From Trichomonas vaginalis G3 (lineage: Eukaryota; Parabasalia; Trichomonadida; Trichomonadidae), in assembly GCF_026262505.1 (NCBI RefSeq), contig NC_067204.1, forward strand, positions 8,217,797 through 8,281,796: DNA of 64,000 nucleotides, written 5' to 3'. Positions 1 through 9,542 of this stretch are shown in pieces. The number at the start of each line of letters is the position of its first letter. Position 1 is the first letter of the stretch. Below the pieces are notes generated by a model. The model had not been told where the DNA came from, did no database searches, and was given only the letters and a program-made list of their open reading frames with translations. The position numbers were made by a program, and so were the translations under genes.

Positions 1-702
1 AACGCGTTGGACTCCGTTGTCTGTGTATTCGTAGATTGGGTCCTCTGAAACTACTTGGACGTGAGCATTGACAACGTTTCTTGTGAGGCCGTCTTCGAAG
101 ATTGGATCTTCAGCTGGGTCGTATTCCTCGAAATACTCGATTGCGCCGTTCTCCTCTTCCTCATCGAAGTATTCGATTTCACCGTTCTCCTCTTCATCGA
201 AGTATTCGACTTCACCATTGGATTCAACGCACTCGTAGTAAACAATTGGCTGTTCATCGCCATTGTTGTAGTATTCGTACTCAACTTCGGAGTTGTCCTC
301 TGGATCAGCGTATTCATATTCTTCTAAGGAGTTGTAGTCAACTTCGATGTATTCGTAACCGTTCTCCTCACCCTGATGATAATCAACATCAACATAATCA
401 TAGCCGTTCTCCTCAACTGCGTGATAATCTGCTTCAACATATTCATATGAATTTTCTTCAGCTTGTTCTTCATAAACGTACTCGTATTCGTTTGAATCGT
501 AATCTTGTTCTTCGTAAATGTATTCGTTGTTTCCATTTTCTTCAGCATCGTAGTCTACAAGAATGTATTCTGGTGCATTTGATTCTTCGTAGTAGTAATA
601 ATCTGTCTTGCCATTTGAATCGTAGTAATATTCCTTTGGAGAATACTCCTCCTTAAGTTGCGATTGGGCCCTTAAGGCTAAGGTAGCGAAAATCGCTAGC
701 AT
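1..702 (-). CDS. Secreted acidic Tyr/Glu-rich repeat protein, 3' part off the left edge
   Basis: The frame is open from an ATG at 702 to the left edge, 234 codons without a stop. The start is chosen because an in-frame stop lies about a dozen codons upstream, and because the first 14 residues (MLAIFATLALRAQS) look like a short cleavable signal peptide. The rest is dominated by Tyr, Glu, Asp and Asn. Degenerate repeats include DY(N/H)..EENGYEY in the middle and two adjacent EYFDEEENG(E/A)I units near codons 160-185. No known domain was recognised. A TCACTTT box on the same strand sits about 42 bases upstream. Codon use is richer in C/G-ending codons than in the hypothetical genes nearby, which may hint at good expression. 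Likely a secreted or vesicular low-complexity protein; function unknown. Confidence 0.7.
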   Translation of the reverse strand, partial: MLAIFATLALRAQSQLKEEYSPKEYYYDSNGKTDYYYYEESNAPEYILVDYDAEENGNNEYIYEEQDYDSNEYEYVYEEQAEENSYEYVEADYHAVEENGYDYVDVDYHQGEENGYEYIEVDYNSLEEYEYADPEDNSEVEYEYYNNGDEQPIVYYECVESNGEVEYFDEEENGEIEYFDEEEENGAIEYFEEYDPAEDPIFEDGLTRNVVNAHVQVVSEDPIYEYTDNGVQRV

Positions 703-742
703 TGTGGCAAAGCCGCCGAAATTGAATATATCGTTTTAATGT

Positions 743-749
743 AAAGTGA
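743..749 (-). promoter_or_regulatory. TCACTTT Initiator-like box
   Basis: On the minus strand this reads TCACTTT, which fits the trichomonad Initiator consensus TCA-Py-T-(T/A). It lies about 42 bases upstream of the ATG at 702, farther than the usual 6-20 bases, so its role is only possible. Confidence 0.3.
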
Positions 750-1263
750 CAGAAACTCTCAATTCATAATTTTTCAAAATTTATCGAAGATATTTTGTAT
801 ATTTAGAATTTAATTGTAGGAGTTGAAAACTGATTATTGTAAACCTTACCAAAATTTTCACAAGAATTTTGTTTGTATATCATACAATATTATTTTCATA
901 TCATACATATTCAAAAGTGACAAAATTTATCCACGATCCGTTACTTCTCAGAAATTTCCAATTCAAAATATTCTGTGACTATTAACCCATATTAACATCA
1001 AAGGATGTTTCGAAAAATTATTTAATTTCTGGATTTTTTTTGCACTTTTTGTGATGTTGATGGAAAAACTTTTGGATTTTGGTTTATTGCAAATTACATC
1101 CATAAGTTTCAAATAGTTCCGTAATCAATTCTATATTTTAGTAGGAAATTTTATTGAGGAATTATTTCTTTGAAATCAACATTAAAGACCAAGAAAAATA
1201 GTATCGATATAATTATGAAAGTTTAAATTAAGAATGTGTTTAATTTATAATAGGATATTAATT
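750..1263. other. Intergenic, no gene seen
   Basis: AT-rich spacer between the promoter of the acidic protein and the 3' end of the next minus-strand gene. A copy of AAAAGTGACA occurs near 914. No convincing ORF, RNA gene or repeat was recognised. Confidence 0.5.
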
Positions 1264-2658
1264 TTATTTCTTCTTTTTCTTTGCATCCTCTGGAGTTTGC
1301 TGCTTGAAACTGATATCAAGTGTCCTGAGGGCAGGTAGTAGTGCTCTTTTTCTAATTTTAAACTTTTCAGCAACTTCATAAAATATATTTCTTCTATTTT
1401 CCCAATCAGATGCATCTGCAAGGTATGAAAACTTTGCAATCTTAGAGAGTATCTTAATCATGAGTGCCTCATCAGACATTTCCTTGAAGAACGGTCTGAA
1501 ATCCATATATTCATTTACAACCACTTCATAATCCAATTTCTTTGAAGATATTTCTGCAATGGTGTTAAACTTTGATTTCTTAGCACTTTTGATCTGATTT
1601 CGGAAAGTGACTGAAAAATCTGCATTTTCTTTCCATTTATGGTCAGCAAGTTCTTTTAATCTTGCACAGTACTGATTAAATCTATCAGAAGGACTGTCTT
1701 TGTTTATCGAATGCCAAATATTAGGATTATGAACACAAATTGAAATGAAATTGGAAATGTTATATTCATCGATAATAGGACTTGAGAAATCAATCTTTGA
1801 TTCATTAAGTAAGTAACTTGTGATAACGTATGATGATAAATCTCCAGATTTTCCCAATTTTTTTTCAATTGTTTGAACTTTATCAATAATTGAGCCTCCA
1901 AGGTAGTTCTTTACATTATTTATGAAGTCATTAATGTACCTCTCTTTCATTGGATTCAATTCTGGATACAATTTAGTTGCATGTTCAAAAATTACTGTTA
2001 ACTGCCTTGAAGCTTCTTCAACAGTGTCAACCTTGAGTTGCGTGAAGAGAGGATCTTCAAACATCCTTTCTAAACTCAATTTGAACATCGGAAAAACGGA
2101 ATCGGCGTACTTCAAAAGATTTTCTTGTTTTGTAATGCTTCTCAAAAACTGTGCAATTGAGGTGTAAAAGAAAATGCTTTGGCCGGGCGTTTGCATCATG
2201 TTAACTGCATGGATATAATAATAATTCAAATCTCGTCGATCAAATTTGAAATTTATCCTGCGATCGTATTTCCCACATTCTTCTGCGAAATTCATACTCT
2301 TTTCATATATGTAATTTGCTTGATAAAAATTATTATTTTTAACTGCATCAGTAATGGCTTCGGGCATCTTGTTAAACTTGTCTATTTGTTCTTTTCTGTT
2401 CTTTTTGATTGCTTCTATTCTATATTCTTCACTAATTTTTGGATCAAATTTGATAGCTTCAAGTTCTGCTTTGATTTTATATGCTTTTTGCAATGAAGAT
2501 TGGATATCCTCGAACAAATAATGCAAGCAATCCAAATGATCATTTGGTCCTGTTAACATATTGATATAATTTTCTTCATATTGATTAATTCGTTTGCTGA
2601 AAAAATCGGTCTGACCTCTAGGTATTTCTATGCTTTGTGATCTTTCAAACTCTTCCAT
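1264..2658 (-). CDS. Helical hypothetical protein, 464 aa
   Basis: One uninterrupted frame from ATG at 2658 to a TAA followed by A; TAAA overlapping the stop is the known trichomonad polyadenylation signal. The protein is charged and mostly predicted helical, without a signal peptide or membrane segment. It ends in a run of lysines (AKKKKK) that could be nuclear or merely basic. The middle (about residues 100-330) has amphipathic helices resembling helical-repeat scaffolds, but I recognise no family. An Initiator-like TCATTT lies about 15 bases upstream, supporting this start and real expression. It is divergent from the ankyrin gene at 3048. Most likely a lineage-specific cytosolic protein. 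Confidence 0.8.
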   Translation of the reverse strand: MEEFERSQSIEIPRGQTDFFSKRINQYEENYINMLTGPNDHLDCLHYLFEDIQSSLQKAYKIKAELEAIKFDPKISEEYRIEAIKKNRKEQIDKFNKMPEAITDAVKNNNFYQANYIYEKSMNFAEECGKYDRRINFKFDRRDLNYYYIHAVNMMQTPGQSIFFYTSIAQFLRSITKQENLLKYADSVFPMFKLSLERMFEDPLFTQLKVDTVEEASRQLTVIFEHATKLYPELNPMKERYINDFINNVKNYLGGSIIDKVQTIEKKLGKSGDLSSYVITSYLLNESKIDFSSPIIDEYNISNFISICVHNPNIWHSINKDSPSDRFNQYCARLKELADHKWKENADFSVTFRNQIKSAKKSKFNTIAEISSKKLDYEVVVNEYMDFRPFFKEMSDEALMIKILSKIAKFSYLADASDWENRRNIFYEVAEKFKIRKRALLPALRTLDISFKQQTPEDAKKKKK

Positions 2659-2670
2659 TTCTTATATAAA

Positions 2671-2676
2671 AAATGA
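2671..2676 (-). promoter_or_regulatory. Initiator (Inr) TCATTT
   Basis: TCATTT on the minus strand, about 15 bases upstream of the ATG at 2658, matches the T. vaginalis Initiator TCA-Py-T-(T/A), which marks the transcription start close to the start codon. Confidence 0.6.
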
Positions 2677-3037
2677 TTGCGAAAAAAAAAAATAAAAAAA
2701 AATTAAAAATTCCAACAATAAAAACACCACTTCATACGATTAATTATGATTCAAATGATGATCGGCTAGATTAAAATCCTAGTTAGCCATGCGAGAATGC
2801 AATATAATACTCCTATTCCATGGATCGACACCATATATCAGTTGTAGAACCAGTTCTGAAAATAATTTAGATCCGAAAGATTGAATTATACTTAATTGAT
2901 TTCATTTTTCATAACATCAACAATATAAATCTAGTTTTATCAATGGGTACTTGATCAGATTTCATAAGTTTTTTCAAGTCAAAAGGTTCTTTCAATTTTA
3001 ATTTTTTTCTTTTACAAAATCAGTTTTTTTCTCCATA
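2677..3037. other. Divergent intergenic region
   Basis: About 360 bases between two divergent Initiators. It is AT-rich with poly(A)/poly(T) runs. A less AT-rich segment around 2755-2860 was inspected for a tRNA, but no cloverleaf could be drawn. No gene seen. Confidence 0.4.
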
Positions 3038-3043
3038 TCATTT
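3038..3043 (+). promoter_or_regulatory. Initiator (Inr) TCATTT
   Basis: TCATTT directly upstream of the ATG at 3048 fits the trichomonad Initiator and its usual distance to the start codon, so it fixes the start of the ankyrin gene. Confidence 0.65.
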
Positions 3044-3047
3044 ATAA

Positions 3048-4219
3048 ATGGCTCCGAGCGTCATTGATTATATAAATGATGGTACTTTGTTTCAACATTT
3101 AGAAGGAAGTAATCTATTCCAAGCTTTAGAAAATACGACACTCAAACAAGAAGAATATCAAAAATTGATTTCTTTGTGCATTAATCATGATAATACAGGC
3201 GATTCTATCAAATATATCTTTAAGCCACAGGTGGTGTGCAAAGAAATAGAATATCTGGTTTCTCTTCTTGAATTCATGCGTGATAATTTAGATTTTAAAT
3301 TATGTCAGTTAATAATAGATACAATGTCATATTTAGTTTACGAGAAGAATCAAAAAGAAAAAGAACTCGAAAAATTTAAAGATGATCTCAAATTATATTT
3401 TGATTCAAAGAAAAGTGATCTGGAATTCTCAGAAATTTATCATGAATTCGGATATTATTCTATTTCAGAACCAATGATCAAAGCAGCAGTTGAAACTAAG
3501 CTCAGTGAAGAAAAAGACGAAACAGGAAAAACAATTCTTCTAAAAGCAGTTTATGATGGTGACATGATCTTGTAAAAAGTCTTTTAAAGGCCGGATGCAA
3601 TGTAAATGCACGTGATAACAATGAATTCACTGCGCTGCATATTGCAGCGGCTGAAGGAGATGGTGTTCTTGTAGATATGTTGATTTCGAATCATCTTGAT
3701 GTCAATTGCGTTGATTCTAATGGAACAACACCTTTGATGATATCAGCAATGAATGGAAATGATGAAAACATAGAGTTTTTGCTCCTCGCTGAAGCAGATG
3801 TTAATAAGAAAAACAACTTAGGAACAACAGCATTAATGTTTGCAACACATTCTGATAGTCTTGATGCTGTAGAGCAATTAATTGATGCAGATGCAGATCT
3901 TGAATTAAAAGACAGATGTGGATGGAATGCGTTAATGCATGCTGCATTTTTCGGTCAACTTGAAACAGTGTAGTATTTGATCAAAAAAGGAATGAACTAT
4001 GATGAAAGCGATCGTGCAGGATTTACTCCTTTGATGCTTGCAGAAAAGAGTAACAATGCAAAAGTAGTTTGCTATTTGATTGCGATGGGAGCAAAACGCA
4101 ATGAAAATATAAAGGCAGTAGAGTTTGAAATTGTCAATCAATTGGCCAAATCCCAGGCAGATCAGATACGCTTATATCTATCTTCTTATCATAAAAATGC
4201 TTTGTATCAAGATGAGTAA
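3048..4219 (+). pseudogene. Ankyrin-repeat protein gene with one frameshift and one in-frame stop
   Basis: The first 175 codons encode a helical N-terminal region (MAPSVIDYINDGT...) like the non-ankyrin head of trichomonad ankyrin proteins. Ankyrin repeats follow, recognisable as FTALHIAAAEGD, GTTPLMISAMNGN, GTTALMFATHSD, GWNALMHAAFFGQ and GFTPLMLAEKSNN. The repeats lie in a different frame from the head: a single-base shift occurs near 3567-3575. A TAG at 3971-3973 then interrupts the repeat after LETV, and the same frame continues to a TAA at 4219. With a good Initiator and otherwise intact repeats, this is either a recent pseudogene or a gene hit by two sequence errors. Ankyrin proteins bind other proteins; the target is unknown. 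Confidence 0.7.
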
Positions 4220-5009
4220 AAATTTAAATTTTTAATCACATTCTTTAACACATTATTTTACTAAGTGTATTGTAATGGATGATGCTGATTTCTTTAGTAC
4301 ATACACCAGAAAGTAAACTGTTCGACTGTTGTTTGGAAAAATAACTTAATTCTCATTTTCAAATGAGAGATTAATTTTTATCAATCTCTTCCTCATTCCA
4401 ATTAAAATAAGTTTTACAATTGCTACAGTTAATCTCATTTGACTTTGTTCATTATAAAGAGAAAGATATTTTCAGATCGTTTCTAGCTTGAACAAGAGAT
4501 TAGTTTAAACTTTGGTGGCTCATATCTTGGCGAATACTTGGCTTCAGCCTAAACGCCCGGTACATCTTTCCAACCTATAAGATATATCATTTAAAAATGG
4601 ATTGGGGTGGCTTCGAAGCCCCGCTTGGCGATGGATATTTTCTGTACATATAAGTGCTGCCAAATCCGTAACTTTGAAAATGTTGAAAATTTTTAGTCAA
4701 ACTCGAGGCATTTTTACCACATATTTTTAAAATGAATAAATCAAAAATTGATACCATAAATTGCTTTTTTCAAATTCATATAGTGGATTTGAGATTCACA
4801 TATCATATATGTATAGAATATTATGAAGCAACACTATCATAGTGTGTGATGTGCAAGGAATAATATCAATCATGTAGGCATATACAGTGTCTCAAAGTGA
4901 AAGAAAATTGAGAGGAGATAGGTGGTCGGTCAGAACCCTTAAATATTAAATCAACACATTTTATTAATAAACACAAAAATACACCGAACAGATAAAGAAA
5001 CAAACAAAA
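4220..5009. other. Intergenic with a GC-richer palindromic patch
   Basis: No ORF of note. Around 4515-4635 the base composition rises and short palindromes appear: GGCTTCAGCC at 4540-4549 and GGCTTCGAAGCC at 4609-4620. The words GGTGGCT and CTTGGCGA each occur twice. This could be a small structured RNA or an old element remnant; neither can be shown here. Confidence 0.35.
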
Positions 5010-6758
5010 TTAATTTTGATTTTGCTCTCCAGAAGTAGCACTATTAGTTAGGAATGTTTTGTTATCCTCTCCAAGGCGTAATGTTAACTTTTCTTTCACT
5101 TTATTTGATAAATCTAATAAAGCTTGCTTTCCATCCTCTTGTTCTGGTTTATCTTCATCGTTTTCATCGAAATTAACTTCGTGAGTGCTTTCAACCTTGC
5201 TGCTATTAGTCTGGGCTTCATCATTTGGCTTATCTGATGTCTTTTCATCTTGTTTCAGCTCACTTTCTCCCTTTTCTTCGTTTGGATTTGCTGAATTATC
5301 TTTATTTTGAGTCTGTTGATCCTGATCTTGGCCATCTTTGTTGTCGCCTTGCTTTGATTCGTCTTGTTTGTCCTCATTGTTGTTATCAATGACTCCATCT
5401 CCCAATGCATTCTTAATTGGACTGAAAAGTGAGTTGTTCTCCTCTGGTTTCTCGGATTTCCCGTCTTCTTGATTCTCATCTTCCTTCTTTTCATTGTTTT
5501 CTTCGTTCTTTGTCTCAGGATTTTCATTTGAATTTTTATTTTCTGCTTTTTCTTGTGGTTCTTCGTTACCTGAGTTCTCAAGATTTTCTTCTTCGTTTGG
5601 ATTTTCTTTCTTTTCTTCTTCTTGGTTGTCATGAATTTCTGCATTTTCTTTCGATGTTTCAAAGGCGTTTTCAAGGACATTCTTGATCGGGTTATCAAAA
5701 GTGTTCTCATCTTCGTATCCTTTTGTCATTGGAATTGAGGATTCATTTAATTTTTGTTCGTTATTTGTAATTTCAGAAGTTTCATAACTTTCTTCCTCTT
5801 CATTCTTCTTTTCATTTTCATTATTTTGTTCTCCATTATTCATTTGTTCCTCTTCTTCACCATTTTGTTGGTTTTCTTGTGGTTGTTCTTCTTCCATTTC
5901 CTCTTCATTAAATTCAACGATTTCTTCCTCTTCTTCATACGTTCCATCTTCCATATGCATTATCTTAATCTGTTCTTTGATTCTTTGCTTCTGTTGTGTA
6001 ATAATTTCTTCAAATTCTTTAATCATTTGATCTTCGCTTTCTTCGATCTTTGAAGTCTCTTCTTTGAGTGTATTTATTTCTTCTCTTGTTTGATCGATTT
6101 CTTGTTGTACTTCTTTCTCTTTAGAATTTAATTTATTCGGATGAGAAGCCAAAAAGTTTGCAAGGTTATCATTACGTATACGAAGTTCGGAACTTTTGTA
6201 GGAAACGATTTTGTCAACAACAGTTCTGAAATCTCCTTCTAAATTCTGAATTGCCTTATAATTTAACGACTTTTCCGAAAGTTCCCTTTGTAGCCTTTCG
6301 AGTTCGGATTTAACTATGCCTTCACCATCAGCGACAGCTTTAGATTGTTTTTTGAGACGTTCGTGTTCTAAATAGTAAATTTTGATCTCTTGCTGTAATT
6401 CATCAGACAGAGCGAGCCTATCATTAAACATTATATCTTGTAAATCTTTTTTGCGGGCTTCTAATGTGTTTTCGAGTGATGAAACGTTTTTCTTTAATTG
6501 AGCAATTGTTTCTTTACTTGCTGTTTTAATGGAGTTCTTTTCATTTACTTCTTTAAATACTAAATCGATTTCTGCATTCCTTTCTTGCAAAATTTGCTTC
6601 ATTCTCTGTGTCTTTGATCTCATTTGTCTTTTATCTAAATCCATTTTTTGGATTTTAAGCTTAAGTTTTTGAACATCGCTCATTTGAACAGTTTGAGCGG
6701 ATGATTTGGGTCTATTTATATTAGGTAATGCTGTGTTTGGCCTTCTAGTTGATCTCAT
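5010..6758 (-). CDS. Coiled-coil protein with long acidic low-complexity tail, 582 aa
   Basis: Single open frame from ATG at 6758. Residues 1-25 are basic and Ser/Pro-containing. Residues about 28-265 are strongly heptad-like coiled coil rich in K, E, Q and L. From about residue 270 to 560 the protein is a low-complexity stretch of E, N, Q, K and D (for example NEEEMEEEQPQENQQNGEEE). There is no signal peptide or membrane segment. Such head-coil-acidic-tail layouts occur in cytoskeletal, basal-body or chromatin-associated proteins, but no family-specific motif is visible. It is divergently arranged with the PAP2 gene across a 90-bp spacer holding repeated GTGACA/TCACTTTT boxes. Function unknown. 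Confidence 0.75.
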   Translation of the reverse strand: MRSTRRPNTALPNINRPKSSAQTVQMSDVQKLKLKIQKMDLDKRQMRSKTQRMKQILQERNAEIDLVFKEVNEKNSIKTASKETIAQLKKNVSSLENTLEARKKDLQDIMFNDRLALSDELQQEIKIYYLEHERLKKQSKAVADGEGIVKSELERLQRELSEKSLNYKAIQNLEGDFRTVVDKIVSYKSSELRIRNDNLANFLASHPNKLNSKEKEVQQEIDQTREEINTLKEETSKIEESEDQMIKEFEEIITQQKQRIKEQIKIMHMEDGTYEEEEEIVEFNEEEMEEEQPQENQQNGEEEEQMNNGEQNNENEKKNEEEESYETSEITNNEQKLNESSIPMTKGYEDENTFDNPIKNVLENAFETSKENAEIHDNQEEEKKENPNEEENLENSGNEEPQEKAENKNSNENPETKNEENNEKKEDENQEDGKSEKPEENNSLFSPIKNALGDGVIDNNNEDKQDESKQGDNKDGQDQDQQTQNKDNSANPNEEKGESELKQDEKTSDKPNDEAQTNSSKVESTHEVNFDENDEDKPEQEDGKQALLDLSNKVKEKLTLRLGEDNKTFLTNSATSGEQNQN

Positions 6759-6848
6759 TTTGAATATAAAATCTCAATAAAAAATTAGAACGTTAATTTA
6801 AAAGTGACAATTTAGGGCAAAAAATGTGACGTCCAAAAGTGACAATAA
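6759..6848. promoter_or_regulatory. Short divergent promoter with three GTGAC boxes
   Basis: The 90-bp spacer between two divergent genes holds AAAAGTGACA near 6801-6810, ATGTGACG near 6825-6832 and AAAAGTGACA near 6835-6844. On the minus strand these read TCACTTTT, which fits an Initiator for the leftward gene; the last copy abuts the ATG of the PAP2 gene. The repetition suggests a shared regulatory element. Confidence 0.45.
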
Positions 6849-7607
6849 ATGGGATTTGCAGATATTTATTCTTTACTGAAAAAATGGGCAGTCTTTGACT
6901 GGATTCTTACAGGTATTTTCCTTGGTGTAGGCATGTACATCGAAAAGATCCCTTTTAGCGAGGATTTCGTTGCTTATATCAATTCAGATATAAATAATCC
7001 AAAACGTACAACAACTGTATCATATCCTCAGCTCTGCATATTCCTTTACGGAATTGGTGCACTTATTACTCTTTTCATTTGGATTCTTCATCGTAGAGAT
7101 TACACAATTTCGGCTATACTCTCATCATATTACTTTTCAATTGCATTTACTATTTTCATCGGATCTATCTTAAAGCACTTAGTTGGTAGGCCACGCCCTG
7201 ATACAATGCAAGTTTGCGGCGGAGATGGTTCTTATTTACAATGCTCAACAGTTCTTTCTGGCGCCAGCCTTTACGATCAATTTTTCTCATTCCCATCTGG
7301 TCATGCATCAGAATCAATGGCTGCAGCCATCTTTATCGCACATTTAATTACAGAAATATGGCCATCAGGCTCAATGTTCGCAGCGATGCTCAAACTAGCT
7401 CCAATAGTTTGGTCATTGTTCGTCGGTGCCTCCAGAATCTGGGACCGCGCTCATCATGTTGATGATGTTCTTGCCGGTTTCCTTCTTGGAGGAATCATCG
7501 GATTCTTTACATTCCGTACCTTCAAGATTGGTGTCGCAGTCGAGCAGAAGAAGGGCGGTGCTGCACCAACCGATACTTCAGCTTCTCAGTTCTCAGCTTA
7601 CGTTTAA
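6849..7607 (+). CDS. PAP2-family membrane phosphatase (lipid phosphate phosphatase type), 252 aa
   Basis: A complete PAP2 protein. The three phosphatase signature motifs are present in order: K109-x6-R116-P117 (KHLVGRPRP), P149-S-G-H152, and S195-R-x5-H202-x3-D206 (SRIWDRAHHVDD). His152 and His202 would be the catalytic pair. Hydrophobic segments around residues 13-30, 60-80, 88-107, 155-172, 182-195 and 207-225 give the six-helix topology of the lipid phosphate phosphatase branch. It should dephosphorylate phosphatidate or related lipid phosphates at an internal or surface membrane, feeding diacylglycerol metabolism. The stop reads TAAA, matching the trichomonad polyadenylation signal. The fold-back element starts only 16 bases after the stop. 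Confidence 0.92.
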   Translation: MGFADIYSLLKKWAVFDWILTGIFLGVGMYIEKIPFSEDFVAYINSDINNPKRTTTVSYPQLCIFLYGIGALITLFIWILHRRDYTISAILSSYYFSIAFTIFIGSILKHLVGRPRPDTMQVCGGDGSYLQCSTVLSGASLYDQFFSFPSGHASESMAAAIFIAHLITEIWPSGSMFAAMLKLAPIVWSLFVGASRIWDRAHHVDDVLAGFLLGGIIGFFTFRTFKIGVAVEQKKGGAAPTDTSASQFSAYV

Positions 7608-7623
7608 ATTTCTATAAAAGTAT

Positions 7624-7899
7624 GGGGAGAAGCTTCCTAAACTTTTTAATCCCATAAATATGGTCATTATCTGGAATAAAGAGTTAAGCGTCATATGTCA
7701 CTTTTTGTACTAAGGAAACATCGACTTTATGCGTTATGACTTTTCGATGAGGAAACAAGTGTTCACGTATTATAAACTTCCTTATTCCAATAAACCGACC
7801 CTAAACATAATTAATTCTAAGAATGATAATGGTCTCTTTTCTATGATAACCAAATCAATTTGGTTATCATAGTAAAGCACCAAAAACTGGAATAGGAAT
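7624..7899 (+). repeat. Left arm of fold-back element
   Basis: 276 bp, inverted match of 9105-9380. It contains the 32-bp palindrome near 7839-7870 and a TCACTTTTT box near 7698. Confidence 0.85.
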
Positions 7900-9104
7900 A
7901 ACCGCACTTAAACAGGAATAGGCAGTGTGGAAACTAGAGAAGACTCAACTGATTTTTTAAGCAACTCTTCTTGCCGATTCAAATCTGCTTTGCTAATCAT
8001 TGTATATTACTATATTCTGATTAGGATACTTTAACGCTTGATGCATGCACATCATTCTTTTAGCTGATTTCTAAAATACAATCTTCTATTAACTTTGAAA
8101 TTTCTTCAAAAGTTATAGTAATTCCATAGTTCATTCGTAAAATGTTATTAAATAGCTCTGACTATTCCTTTGCACGCAAAATGAGGTAGTATTTTTTGAA
8201 TTTTTTACTCAAAATAAAACAAAATCTACCCAATTTTATACCACTAAAGCCTATATTGACACACACATATATAAATCTCTATTGTTATAAGATAAATTTG
8301 AAAAAATAAATTTTTTTTAAAATGTAAAATTATACTTGTATTCAAAGAAAGTAGATCGTTTATAAGGAAGGTATTATATATTTGGGGAGAAAATCCCTTA
8401 CAATATACAAAAATATGAAAGAATATTCAATCATCAGGAAAGAGCTTAGTACTAACCATTTGTGAGACGTTCATATAATATCTTTTTCCTTTTTGGGGTT
8501 TTTAATCGGATTATCCATTTCCCTGCATTGACTTTAATTCATTCTTGATGATCTGAGTATACATGATCATTATCGAACGTTTGCCATACTCTTCCACAGT
8601 TAATGATTGCTGAAAAATGAATAGTACTGAATAACAGCTGGAATTTCATAAGTATTTTGCGTATTTATACTGATTTAAACATGAAATACTCATACAAAAT
8701 GCAAAGTTTTTAAAAACAATCAATAAAAGATTTTAAATTAGATAAAATATCATATGTCACTTCTTTTTTCATCTGGATAATAAAATTGATAAATTTTTTT
8801 TAATTAAAGATAAAGATGCATTTATAGTAGTAGAAAATTAATTTCTAGACTAAAGCTTGTTTATTGTCACCGTTTTAAGTCTAAATTTATAGGAAATGGT
8901 TATTTTATTATGCATTAAAAGTTCTTCTATAAAATTAACATTAAAATCATCTTTCGCCTAAGAGTAATAACAAGGTTATGCAAATTTTATTGAAAATAGT
9001 ACGAGAATTTTGTTTGAAAATATAATATGGTTAAAAATAGGGAATGGATGTATGAATGTTCCATATTTATTTTATCCGAGTTGCTTCATGATTCCATATT
9101 GCCG

Positions 9105-9380
9105 ATTCCTATTCCAGTTTTTGGTGCTTTACTATGATAACCAAATTGATTTGGTTATCATAGAAAAGAGACCATTATCATTCTTAGAATTAATTATGTT
9201 TAGGGTCGGTTTATTGGAATAAGGAAGTTTATAATACGTGAACACTTGTTTCCTCATCGAAAAGTCATAACGCATAAAGTCGATGTTTCCTTAGTACAAA
9301 AAGTGACATATGACGCTTAACTCTTTATTCCAGATAATGACCATATTTATGGGATTAAAAAGTTTAGGAAGCTTCTCCCC
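9105..9380 (-). repeat. Right arm of fold-back element
   Basis: 276 bp, inverted match of 7624-7899, no mismatch seen by eye. It ends 162 bases before the start codon at 9543, so its TCACTTTTT-type box lies in the upstream region of that gene. Confidence 0.85.
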
Positions 9381-9529
9381 TATTGATATAATTCTTATAA
9401 CTAAATTATTCTCCTATTATAAAATCGAATTTTGATATCAATTTTTTTTTATAAACCTGGTTGATGATGTTATTTGATATACAGGTATTTTTGGTGAGCT
9501 TTAATCGATAATTTGCTTTGAAGTTTTTA

Positions 9530-9535
9530 TCATTT
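9530..9535 (+). promoter_or_regulatory. Initiator (Inr) TCATTT
   Basis: TCATTT eight bases before the ATG at 9543 fits the trichomonad Initiator and supports that start. Confidence 0.6.
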
Positions 9536-9542
9536 TTGTTGA

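Larger units (their letters stand above)
7624..9380. mobile_element. Non-coding fold-back (long terminal inverted repeat) element, 1,757 bp
   Basis: Two 276-bp arms (7624-7899 and 9105-9380) are reverse complements with no difference that I could find by eye. They enclose 1,205 bp of AT-rich sequence with no credible gene. Both outer ends begin GGGGAGAAGCTTCC. The flanks carry TAT on both sides (7621-7623 and 9381-9383), a possible 3-bp target duplication, or a TA duplication plus chance. Each arm contains a 32-bp near-perfect palindrome whose halves are CTATGATAACCAAAT and its complement, and a TGTCACTTTTT box. This looks like a non-autonomous DNA transposon of unidentified family. Identical arms imply recent insertion or ongoing conversion between arms. 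Confidence 0.75.

Noticed and set aside
55-656. Overlapping plus-strand ORFs opposite the acidic protein
   Set aside because: The minus frame has a signal peptide and protein-like repeats; the plus frames are the complement of the same repeat.
2755-2860. Possible tRNA in the divergent spacer
   Set aside because: A weak B-box-like word is present, but no acceptor, anticodon and T-arm set can be paired.
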